The position numbers and the translations under genes were made by a program. A stretch of 64,000 nt of DNA from Sphingobium xenophagum NBRC 107872 (GTDB lineage Bacteria > Pseudomonadota > Alphaproteobacteria > Sphingomonadales > Sphingomonadaceae): positions 124,001-188,000 of the forward strand of contig NZ_BARE01000016.1 of assembly GCF_000367345.1 (NCBI RefSeq), written 5' to 3'. Below, piece by piece: positions 1 through 6,966 of this stretch (position 1 is its first letter; each line of letters opens with the position of its first letter). The notes below the pieces were generated by a model. That model did no database searches and was not told the origin of the DNA. It was given only the letters and a program-made list of their open reading frames with translations.

Positions 1-1146
1 CGGGGTTTTGCCGAGGAGGAGGGGATTGCCCTTGATCTCGTGCGCACGACCAGTTGGGCGACGCTGCGCGACCGGCTGGTCTTTGGCCAGGTGCAGGCCG
101 CGCATATGCTGGCGCCGCTGGCCGTAGCGGTGACGTTGGGGCTGAGCCAGCAGCCCGCCGCGCTGGCCGCGCCCTATAAGCTGAACGTCAACGGCAATAT
201 GCTGGTCATGGCCTGCGATTTCGCCAAGGCGCTGGAGCCGGTTATCGCCAGCCGTCTGGCCGATCCGCTGGGCACCGCGCATGATTTTGCCGCCGCGATC
301 GGCCTGTGGCGGCGTAAGCCCGTGATTGGCGTCGTCCACCGTTTTTCGAGCCACGCGATCATGCTGCGCTATTGGCTGGCGAGCGCGGGCGTGGACCCGG
401 ATCGCGATGTCGTGCTGCGCGTGCTGCCGCCGTCACTGACGGTCGAGGCGATGCACGCGGGCGAGATAGACGGTTTCATCGCGGGCGAACCGTGGGGCAG
501 CGCGGCGGTGGAAGCGGACCTCGCTGAAACCGTGGCGATCGGCGAGCGCATCTGGCGACGAGGCGTCGAAAAGGTGCTGGCTTTCCGCGAATCCTGGCTG
601 GAGGAGAATCCGCAAACCGTCGACCGACTGCTGCGGGCGCTGGTGCGGGCGGCGGCATGGTGCGATGATCCAGCGCACCGCGACGACCTCACGCATTTGC
701 TGGCCCGACCGGATTATGTCGACCAGCCCGCCTATCTGATCGATCGCGCCCTCTCTGGCACGCTTGTCGCGCGGGCTGGCGAACCCTCGATCGTCAGTCC
801 CGATTTCATGCTGTTCGGGCGGGAAGCAACGCCCTTTCCATGGCGCAGTCAGGCGTTGTGGATATATTCGCAATTGGTGCGCTGGGGCATGGTCGATCAT
901 GATCCGGATATGGCAGCGCGGGCCGGGGCCGTGTTCCGCCCCGACATATTCCGCCGCGCGCTGGCCGACAGCAATGTGCCGATGCCCGGCGCCAGCATGA
1001 AGCTGGAGGGGGCGGTCGCCGCGCCGCTGGCGGTCGGATCGCGCCGGGGCGAGCTGACGCTGGGGCCGGACAGCTTCTTTGACAAGCGGGTGTTTGACCC
1101 CGAACGAATCGACGAATTTCTGAGCGGTTTTGCGCCGCTGCGTTGA
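1..1146 (+). CDS. nasS: NasS-like nitrate sensor (NrtA/CmpA-type periplasmic-binding fold), 5' end outside window
   Basis: The open frame is uninterrupted from the first base, so the visible 381 residues are the C-terminal part of a longer protein; the GTG at 40 is internal to the fold and not a believable start. The protein resembles the solute-binding component of NrtABC/CmpABC nitrate or bicarbonate uptake. It lies beside assimilatory nitrate genes with no permease or ATPase genes next to it. That context fits NasS, the cytoplasmic relative that senses nitrate or nitrite and holds the ANTAR antiterminator NasT inactive until ligand arrives. NasT would be expected just upstream, outside the window. 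The two leaders downstream (1202-1330 and 3973-4098) fit such a pair. It could also be an orphan nitrate-binding protein; the lost N-terminus (signal peptide or not) would decide. Confidence 0.75.
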   Translation, partial: RGFAEEEGIALDLVRTTSWATLRDRLVFGQVQAAHMLAPLAVAVTLGLSQQPAALAAPYKLNVNGNMLVMACDFAKALEPVIASRLADPLGTAHDFAAAIGLWRRKPVIGVVHRFSSHAIMLRYWLASAGVDPDRDVVLRVLPPSLTVEAMHAGEIDGFIAGEPWGSAAVEADLAETVAIGERIWRRGVEKVLAFRESWLEENPQTVDRLLRALVRAAAWCDDPAHRDDLTHLLARPDYVDQPAYLIDRALSGTLVARAGEPSIVSPDFMLFGREATPFPWRSQALWIYSQLVRWGMVDHDPDMAARAGAVFRPDIFRRALADSNVPMPGASMKLEGAVAAPLAVGSRRGELTLGPDSFFDKRVFDPERIDEFLSGFAPLR

Positions 1147-1167
1147 TTTCCGGCGAAAAATTGTGCC

Positions 1168-1198
1168 TTGCAACATGACGCGAATCGCGAGATAAGAT
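1168..1198 (+). promoter_or_regulatory. Possible promoter for the narK leader
   Basis: TTGCAA at 1168-1173 is followed, 17 bp later, by GATAAG at 1191-1196 or, 19 bp later, by TAAGAT at 1193-1198. Transcription would then begin near 1202-1206, exactly where the first leader hairpin starts. The match to consensus is only moderate, so this rests mainly on position. Confidence 0.35.
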
Positions 1199-1201
1199 TG
1201 T

Positions 1202-1252
1202 AACCGCGCGACGATGCGCGTTGAACAGGAATGCGTCATCCCAAGGTCGGGA
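1202..1252 (+). promoter_or_regulatory. Two-hairpin ANTAR (NasT) target RNA, narK leader
   Basis: Hairpin 1 uses 1202-1209 with 1216-1222 (one bulged C) and has the six-base loop GACGAT. Sixteen bases later hairpin 2 pairs TCCC (1239-1242) with GGGA (1249-1252) around the six-base loop AAGGTC. Known ANTAR targets are paired hairpins with hexaloops carrying A at position 1 and G at position 4; hairpin 2 fits this exactly, hairpin 1 has the G but not the A. The same layout, including the 16-base linker, recurs before nirB at 3973-4024. An intrinsic terminator follows at 1281-1330. Inference: NasT freed by nitrate binds here and allows read-through into narK. Confidence 0.6.
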
Positions 1253-1280
1253 CCGCCATTCCGATCTATCACACAGCAAA

Positions 1281-1330
1281 GCCGCTGACCGGACGTCCCA
1301 TCGGGAATGTCCGGCCTGCGGCTTTTTTTT
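1281..1330 (+). terminator. Intrinsic terminator / attenuator before narK
   Basis: GCCGC (1281-1285) pairs with GCGGC (1318-1322), CCGGAC (1289-1294) with GTCCGG (1309-1314) and TCCC (1296-1299) with GGGA (1303-1306). Eight T residues follow at 1323-1330. It ends 30 bp before the narK start with no gene between, so it is an attenuator rather than an end-of-operon terminator. Confidence 0.8.
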
Positions 1331-1360
1331 GTTCATTTTCGAACCTGGGGGTGACCTATC

Positions 1361-2605
1361 ATGGCAACTGCATATTGGGACCGGGAGGGCGAAGGGCAGC
1401 AACCCGTCGCTACGACCAGCTTCTGGAAGGCCGGCCACACGCCGACCCTGATCGCGGCATTTCTCTATTTCGACCTGGCCTTCATGGTGTGGGTGCTGTT
1501 GGGGCCGCTAGCCCCGATGATCGCCAAGACGCTGATGCTGACGCCCGCTGAAAAGGGACTGATGGTCGCCACGCCGACGCTGATGGGCGCGCTGCTGCGC
1601 GTGGTCAACGGCCTGCTGGTCGACCGGATCGGCCCGAAATTGTCTGGCGCGATCAGCCAGGTCATTGTCATCATCGGCCTGTTCACCGCCTGGGCGCTGG
1701 GCATCAACAGCTTTGAAGGCACGCTGGCGCTGGGCGTAGTGCTGGGTTTTGCCGGAGCAAGCTTCGCAATCGCGCTGCCGCTCGCCAGCCGCTGGTATCC
1801 CGCCGAACATCAGGGCAAGGCGATGGGTCTGGCCGGCATGGGCAATTCGGGTACCGTGCTGGCCGCCTTGTTCGCGCCGGGCCTGGCCAAATTGTTCGGC
1901 TGGAACGCTGTGCTGGGCCTTGCCTGCATCCCGCTCAGCATCGTCTTTGTCATCTACATGATCATGGCGAAGGACGCGCCCAATGCGCCCCCGGCCAAGA
2001 AGATGGTCGATTATTTCCAGCCGCTCAAACAGGCCGACGCCTGGTTGCTGATGGCCTTCTATGCCGTCACTTTCGGCGGGTTCGTCGGCCTTGCCGCCAG
2101 CCTGCCGATCTACTTCACCGACCAGTTTGGCCTGACCCCGGTGATGGCGGGCTATTGCACCGCGGGTTGCGTTTTCGCCGGATCGCTGGTCCGTCCGCTG
2201 GGTGGCGCGCTGGCTGACAGGATTGGCGGCGTCAAGGCGCTGATGATGGTCTATATCGTCGCCGCGATTGCACTGGCGGGGGTTGCCTTCGCCACCACGC
2301 TGGGCGCTGCGCTGGGCCTGTTCGTCATCGCCATGCTGGCGCTCGGCACGGGCAACGGGTCGGTGTTCCAGTTGGTGCCGCAGCGGTTTCAGGCGGAAAT
2401 CGGCGTGATGACCGGCCTCGTCGGCATGGCAGGCGGCATTGGCGGCTTCTATCTCGCCAGTTCGCTGGGCTTTGCCAAGCAACTGACCGGCAGCTTTTCG
2501 GCCGGTTTCCTGATCTTTGCGGGGCTGGCGGTCATCGCCTTTGCTGGGCTGGCGCTGGTCAAGGCCCGGTGGCGCGCAACCTGGAGCACGGGCGCCCGAA
2601 TCTGA
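1361..2605 (+). CDS. narK: NarK/NasA-type nitrate-nitrite MFS transporter
   Basis: The product is 414 residues with about 12 hydrophobic segments, the usual size for the nitrate/nitrite porter (NNP) family of the major facilitator superfamily. Two glycine-rich nitrate-signature segments are visible: GLAGMGNSGTVLAALFAPGL near residue 160 and ALGTGNGSVFQLVPQRF near residue 330. It should import nitrate, and perhaps export or exchange nitrite, across the inner membrane for the downstream reductases. The ATG at 1361 follows a G-rich stretch at 1347-1351. It is the first gene after the ANTAR-type leader and attenuator, so its expression should need nitrate. A hairpin at 2624-2653 separates it from the porin gene. 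Confidence 0.9.
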   Translation: MATAYWDREGEGQQPVATTSFWKAGHTPTLIAAFLYFDLAFMVWVLLGPLAPMIAKTLMLTPAEKGLMVATPTLMGALLRVVNGLLVDRIGPKLSGAISQVIVIIGLFTAWALGINSFEGTLALGVVLGFAGASFAIALPLASRWYPAEHQGKAMGLAGMGNSGTVLAALFAPGLAKLFGWNAVLGLACIPLSIVFVIYMIMAKDAPNAPPAKKMVDYFQPLKQADAWLLMAFYAVTFGGFVGLAASLPIYFTDQFGLTPVMAGYCTAGCVFAGSLVRPLGGALADRIGGVKALMMVYIVAAIALAGVAFATTLGAALGLFVIAMLALGTGNGSVFQLVPQRFQAEIGVMTGLVGMAGGIGGFYLASSLGFAKQLTGSFSAGFLIFAGLAVIAFAGLALVKARWRATWSTGARI

Positions 2606-2623
2606 GCTGACGTTTGGAGGGGA

Positions 2624-2653
2624 GGGGGCGGACCTTCATGGAAGGCCGCCCCC
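2624..2653 (+). terminator. Strong hairpin between narK and the porin gene
   Basis: GGGGGCGG (2624-2631) pairs with CCGCCCCC (2646-2653) and CCTTC (2633-2637) with GAAGG (2641-2645), around a three-base loop and one bulged A. Only two T residues follow, so it may be a partial terminator or an mRNA-stabilising hairpin rather than a full stop. Confidence 0.55.
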
Positions 2654-2693
2654 TTATACTGGTCGCACCATCATCCGAGGGGGGATGACATCC

Positions 2694-3914
2694 ATGAAAT
2701 ATATGATTGCGACGGCGGCCATATCGGCCGCCGCAGGGACCGTCATGTCCGCGGCCCAGGCCCAGGACATCAGCATAAAGCCGGTGGCCGAAGCACGCCT
2801 GCGTTACGAACATGCCGATCAGGAAGGGTTGACAATAGACAAGTCCGACGCGTTGACCATCCGCGCCCGTGCCGGGCTGGTCGCGACCAGCGGCGCGCTG
2901 AGCGCAACAGTCATCGGGCAGGGCAATCTGGCGGTGGTCGACAGATATTATGATGGGCTGAACGGGGCGGCGACGCGGCCGATCATAGCCGATCCAGAGA
3001 ATGTCGCGCTTTATATCGCCCAGCTTCAGTACAAGACCAAGCTGGTCACGCTGACCGGCGGTCGGCAGCGGATCGCGCTGGACGACGAACGGTTTGTCGG
3101 CAATGTCGCGTTCCGCAACAATGGCCAGACATTCGACGCGATGCGGATGGAACTGACCCCCTCGCAGGGGCTGAAACTGGACCTGTCCTATGCGTGGAGC
3201 GTGCGCACCATCTGGGGTTTCCAGGGCAAGGGCGCGCGGCAGCAGGCGGTGAGCGGCGACAATATCTTCGCCAACCTGTCCTACGTCACGTCGGTCGGGA
3301 CGCTGAGCGGCTTTGCCTATCTGGTCGATCAGGATGAAGCGGCGGTGCAGGCATTCCGCCTGTCCAGCCAGACCTATGGTGTGCGGCTGGCCGGGACGCA
3401 GCCTTTGTCCAAGGCGGCGAAACTCTCCTATCAGCTGAGCTATGCCAAGCAGGCCGACCATCACGCCAACCCCAATAACTACAGCGCGGATTATTGGCTG
3501 GCCGATGCGACGCTGGACGTGAAGGGCTGGAAACTCAACGCTGGTTACGAAGTCCTGGGCGCGAGTAGCGGCGCTGCGTTGACCAGTTTCCAGACGCCGC
3601 TTGGTACCAATTTCAAATTTCAGGGCTGGGCTGACAAATTCCTCACGACGCCAGGCAACGGCATTCGCGACATCTATGTTGGTGCTGGCTACGGATGGAA
3701 GCAGCTAGGCCCGTTTTCCGGTACGGCGTTGATGGCTGTATGGCATCGGTTCGACAGCGATCGGCTGGACCAGCATTATGGCGACGAGATCAACCTTATT
3801 GCATCTGCGAAGGTGAAGAAAACGGCGCTCTCCGTCCGCTACGCCCGCTATGATGCAAAGGCCATGGCGACGGACACGCAGAAATTGTGGCTTCAGGCTG
3901 ATTGGTCCTATTGA
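2694..3914 (+). CDS. Outer-membrane porin, alginate-export (AlgE)-like family
   Basis: The protein is 406 residues with a cleavable signal peptide ending at AQAQ. The mature part consists of alternating amphipathic beta strands and ends in the aromatic WSY typical of outer-membrane barrels; it resembles proteins annotated as alginate export family. The ATG at 2694 is chosen because GAGGGGGG (2677-2684) is nine bases upstream; the ATG at 2685 would have no spacing. Its place between narK and nirB suggests a channel that lets nitrate or nitrite through the outer membrane rather than one for alginate. That role is inferred from context only. Confidence 0.75.
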   Translation: MKYMIATAAISAAAGTVMSAAQAQDISIKPVAEARLRYEHADQEGLTIDKSDALTIRARAGLVATSGALSATVIGQGNLAVVDRYYDGLNGAATRPIIADPENVALYIAQLQYKTKLVTLTGGRQRIALDDERFVGNVAFRNNGQTFDAMRMELTPSQGLKLDLSYAWSVRTIWGFQGKGARQQAVSGDNIFANLSYVTSVGTLSGFAYLVDQDEAAVQAFRLSSQTYGVRLAGTQPLSKAAKLSYQLSYAKQADHHANPNNYSADYWLADATLDVKGWKLNAGYEVLGASSGAALTSFQTPLGTNFKFQGWADKFLTTPGNGIRDIYVGAGYGWKQLGPFSGTALMAVWHRFDSDRLDQHYGDEINLIASAKVKKTALSVRYARYDAKAMATDTQKLWLQADWSY

Positions 3915-3924
3915 TCGATCATGA

Positions 3925-3956
3925 ACGGAATCGCTTGAGCGTATCGGCGATTCCGT
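3925..3956 (+). terminator. Hairpin after the porin gene, overlapping a possible promoter
   Basis: ACGGAATCGC (3925-3934) is perfectly complementary to GCGATTCCGT (3947-3956) with a 12-base loop, 10 bp after the porin stop codon. The T tract is poor (TTTAT). The loop begins with TTGAGC (3935-3940), and TATGGT lies 17 bp further at 3958-3963. The region may therefore both end the porin transcript and hold the promoter of the nirB leader. Confidence 0.5.
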
Positions 3957-3972
3957 TTATGGTGCAACGCAA

Positions 3973-4024
3973 GAGGGCGATGCTGCCCTTCCTACCATAG
4001 CCGAAGCGGTCCACAGGCGGATCG
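3973..4024 (+). promoter_or_regulatory. Two-hairpin ANTAR (NasT) target RNA, nirB leader
   Basis: Hairpin 1 pairs GAGGGC (3973-3978) with GCCCTT (3985-3990) around the hexaloop GATGCT. Hairpin 2 begins after 16 bases and pairs CGGTCC (4007-4012) with GGATCG (4019-4024, one G-U) around the hexaloop ACAGGC. Hairpin 2 has the A1/G4 loop signature of ANTAR targets, and hairpin 1 matches the narK leader loop as GA-Y-G-N-T. Spacing and order equal the narK leader although the stem sequences differ, which is the kind of covariation expected of a real RNA element. Confidence 0.6.
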
Positions 4025-4046
4025 GCAAGGCGCATATGATGGCAAA

Positions 4047-4098
4047 GCCGCCATCCTGACTTTCGGTTCTTACCGGGGGTCAGGATGGCGGCTTTTTT
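4047..4098 (+). terminator. Intrinsic terminator / attenuator before nirB
   Basis: A perfect 14-bp stem (4047-4060 with 4079-4092) with an 18-base loop is followed by six T residues at 4093-4098, 20 bp before the nirB start. Like the narK attenuator it is preceded by GCAAA and begins GCCGC. It should stop transcription unless antiterminated. Confidence 0.85.
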
Positions 4099-4117
4099 GT
4101 TTTCCGGAGTGACGAGG

Positions 4118-6625
4118 ATGGAATTTCAGGGCGGTTCAAGTCCGGTGACGGACAGCGGGGACGACATCGGCGTCCCGATGGAAGATGTGCGCGAACATCT
4201 GGTGGTGGTCGGGAATGGCATGGCCGGGTGCCGGGCGGTCGAGGAATTGCTGGCGCGTGACCCGGCGCGCTACCGCGTCACCATCTTCGGCGCCGAACCT
4301 CATGTGAACTATAACCGGATCATGCTGTCCCCGGTGCTGGCGGGGGAAAAGACGTTTCAGGACATCATCATCAATGACCGCGCTTGGTATGACGATCATC
4401 GCATCACCCTGATCACGTCCGATCCGGTGTCGGCGATCGACCGTGCGCGCAAGACCGTTATCAGCCGGTCAGGTCGCACCATCGGCTATGACCGGCTGCT
4501 AATTGCCACCGGGTCCGACCCGTTCATCATCCCGGTGCCCGGCAAGGATCTGCCCGGCGTCATCAGTTTCCGCGACATGAAGGATGTCGATGCGATGCTG
4601 GATGCCGCCAATCACGGCGGTGACGCCGTGGTCATCGGCGGTGGTCTGCTGGGGCTGGAAGCGGCGCATGGGCTGACCCTGCGCGGCATGAAGGTGACGG
4701 TGCTGCACATCATGCCCACGCTGATGGAACGGCAACTCGACGAAGCGGCGGCCTGGCTGCTCAAGAGTGCGTTGGAGGGGCGGGGCCAGACGATCCTGAC
4801 CGGCGCGGATACGGCCGAGATATATGGAAATGGCAAGGTCGAGGGCGTGCGCCTGAAGGATGGTACGCAAATCCCCGCCAGCCTGGTCGTCATGGCGGTA
4901 GGCATTCGCCCGTCGGTCGCGCTGGCGCGCGATGCGGGGCTGGATGTCGGGCGCGGCATCAAGGTGGACGACCATATGGTCACCAGCGATGCCGCCATAT
5001 TGGCTGTGGGCGAATGCGTCGAACATGACGGCAATGTCTATGGCCTGGTCGCGCCGCTGTGGGATATGTGCCGCGCCTTGGCCGATGGCCTGACCGATCA
5101 GCATAGTGGCTACAAGGGCAGCGTCACGTCGACCAAGCTGAAGGTCGCGGGTCTGGACGTCTTTTCCGCGGGCGATTTTTCCGGCGGCGAGGGGTGCGAG
5201 GACATCGTCCTGCGCGACGCATCGCGCGGCATATATAAGCGTGTCGTGGTGAAGGGCGACAAGGTCGTGGGGGCGGTCCTGTATGGCGATACGGCCGATG
5301 GCGGCTGGTATTTCGATCTGTTGAAGCGCGGCGAAAATGTCGCCGACATTCGCGACCTGCTGATCTTCGGCCAAGCCTTCGCCTCCGGAGGGGGCGCGCT
5401 GGACCCTAAGGCGGCCGTTGCAGCGCTCTCGGACGATGCCGAGATTTGCGGCTGCAACGGCGTTTCCAAGGGCCAGGTCGTCGCCTGCATCGAAAAGGGC
5501 GCGTGCAGCCTGGATGCGGTCCGCGCAGGGTGCAAGGCATCGGCCAGTTGCGGCAGCTGCACAGGGCTGGTCGAAAATATCCTTGCGCTGACGCTGGGTG
5601 ATGAGGTGCAGTCCGGTCCCAAAACGATGTGCAAATGCACCAGTTTCGGCCATGACGATGTCCGCCGCGAAATCGTGGCGCAAGATATGCGGTCCATCCC
5701 CGAAGTGATGCAAAAGCTGCACTGGTCCACGCCCGACGGCTGTTCGTCGTGCCGCCCGGCGCTCAATTATTATCTGCTGTGTGCGCTGCCCGGCATCTAT
5801 GTCGACGATCAGCAGAGCCGTTTCGTCAATGAACGGATGCACGCCAATATCCAGAAGGACGGGACATATTCGGTCGTCCCGCGCATGTGGGGCGGCCTCA
5901 CCAACCCGCGCGAACTGCGCGCGATCGCCGATGTAGTCGAAAAATACGACGCGCCGATGGTCAAAGTGACCGGCGGCCAGCGGCTCGATATTTTCGGCAT
6001 CAGGAAGGAAGATCTGCCCGCCGTCTGGGCGGACTTGAACGCGGCGGGCATGGTGTCCGGCCACGCCTATGGCAAGTCGCTGCGCACCGTCAAAACCTGT
6101 GTCGGGTCCGAATGGTGTCGCTTTGGCACGCAGGATTCGACCGGCCTTGGCGTCAAGACCGAACGGATGACCTGGGGGTCGTGGATGCCGCACAAGTTCA
6201 AGATTGCGGTGTCGGGTTGCCCCCGCAATTGCGCGGAAGCGACGATCAAGGATTTCGGCATCGTCTGCGTGGATTCAGGCTATGAACTGCATGTCGGCGG
6301 CAATGGCGGCATCCATGTTCGCGTCACCGACCTGTTGTGTAAGGTCGCGACCGAACAGGAAGCGCTCGATTACTGTGCGGCCTTTACCCAGCTGTATCGC
6401 GAGGAAGCCCGCTATCTGGAGCGTACCGCGCCGTGGATCGAGCGGGTCGGCATCGACTATGTCAAGCAGCGCATCGTCGAGGACGATGCCGGGCGAGAGG
6501 CGCTGCGCGCCCGCTTCCTGTTTTCGCAGCAGTTCATGCAGGATGATCCGTGGGCGGAGCGTGCAGCCGGCGTCCATAGCGACCTGCACCAGCCCCTAAG
6601 CCCCATTTCCATCGCGGCGGAGTGA
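4118..6625 (+). CDS. nirB: Assimilatory NAD(P)H nitrite reductase, large subunit
   Basis: The 835-residue enzyme carries, in order, an FAD/NAD(P)H-binding reductase domain (VVVGNGMAG near the N-terminus, second nucleotide motif VVIGGGLLGLEAAHG), BFD-like [2Fe-2S] cysteine motifs (CGCNG, CGSC), and the ferredoxin-type siroheme/[4Fe-4S] nitrite reductase domain. The last has the ligand pairs C-x5-C (CVGSEWC) and C-x3-C (CPRNC). It reduces nitrite to ammonium in the cytoplasm with six electrons from NAD(P)H. The start at 4118 is preceded by GGAG (4106-4109). The upstream ATG at 4085 lies inside the terminator stem and is rejected. The gene is followed directly by nirD and its expression should depend on antitermination. 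Confidence 0.93.
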   Translation: MEFQGGSSPVTDSGDDIGVPMEDVREHLVVVGNGMAGCRAVEELLARDPARYRVTIFGAEPHVNYNRIMLSPVLAGEKTFQDIIINDRAWYDDHRITLITSDPVSAIDRARKTVISRSGRTIGYDRLLIATGSDPFIIPVPGKDLPGVISFRDMKDVDAMLDAANHGGDAVVIGGGLLGLEAAHGLTLRGMKVTVLHIMPTLMERQLDEAAAWLLKSALEGRGQTILTGADTAEIYGNGKVEGVRLKDGTQIPASLVVMAVGIRPSVALARDAGLDVGRGIKVDDHMVTSDAAILAVGECVEHDGNVYGLVAPLWDMCRALADGLTDQHSGYKGSVTSTKLKVAGLDVFSAGDFSGGEGCEDIVLRDASRGIYKRVVVKGDKVVGAVLYGDTADGGWYFDLLKRGENVADIRDLLIFGQAFASGGGALDPKAAVAALSDDAEICGCNGVSKGQVVACIEKGACSLDAVRAGCKASASCGSCTGLVENILALTLGDEVQSGPKTMCKCTSFGHDDVRREIVAQDMRSIPEVMQKLHWSTPDGCSSCRPALNYYLLCALPGIYVDDQQSRFVNERMHANIQKDGTYSVVPRMWGGLTNPRELRAIADVVEKYDAPMVKVTGGQRLDIFGIRKEDLPAVWADLNAAGMVSGHAYGKSLRTVKTCVGSEWCRFGTQDSTGLGVKTERMTWGSWMPHKFKIAVSGCPRNCAEATIKDFGIVCVDSGYELHVGGNGGIHVRVTDLLCKVATEQEALDYCAAFTQLYREEARYLERTAPWIERVGIDYVKQRIVEDDAGREALRARFLFSQQFMQDDPWAERAAGVHSDLHQPLSPISIAAE

Positions 6626-6630
6626 GACAT

Positions 6631-6966
6631 ATGACCGACTGGATCGACATCGGCACGCTGGCCGACATTCCACCGCGCGGTGCCCGCACCGTTCACATCG
6701 GTGGCGAGAAAGAAATTGCCGTATTCCGCACCGGCGACGACCAGATTTTTGCGCTGGTCAATGAATGCCCGCACAAAAAGGGGCCGCTGAGCCAGGGTAT
6801 CGTCCATGGCCAGAGCGTCGCCTGCCCGCTGCATAACTGGAACATCGCACTGAAAAGCGGCGAGGCGCAGGGCGAGGATAAAGGCTGCACCCCGACGATC
6901 GCGGTGAAGCAGGAGGATGGCCGTATATGGATCGCGCGGCCCGAAATGACGAAGGTGGCTGCCTGA
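6631..6966 (+). CDS. nirD: Nitrite reductase small subunit, Rieske-type
   Basis: The product is 111 residues with a Rieske-like fold; the motifs CPHK (C-x-H) and CPLHNW (C-x2-H) are intact, so a [2Fe-2S] cluster may be bound, unlike enterobacterial NirD where ligands are missing. It partners NirB. The ATG at 6631 has GGCGGAG (6616-6622) eight bases upstream; a GTG at 6622 overlapping the nirB stop is possible but poorly spaced. The stop overlaps the nasA start as TGATG. Confidence 0.9.
   Translation: MTDWIDIGTLADIPPRGARTVHIGGEKEIAVFRTGDDQIFALVNECPHKKGPLSQGIVHGQSVACPLHNWNIALKSGEAQGEDKGCTPTIAVKQEDGRIWIARPEMTKVAA

Noticed and set aside
1161..1180. Possible sigma-54 promoter (TTGTGCCTTGCAAC) before the narK leader
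   Set aside because: The GG/GC elements are not at the required 10-bp spacing and the GG is missing.
4085..4117. Upstream ATG giving an 11-residue longer NirB
   Set aside because: The ATG lies within the 3' arm of the intrinsic terminator and has no Shine-Dalgarno; 4118 has one and fits better.
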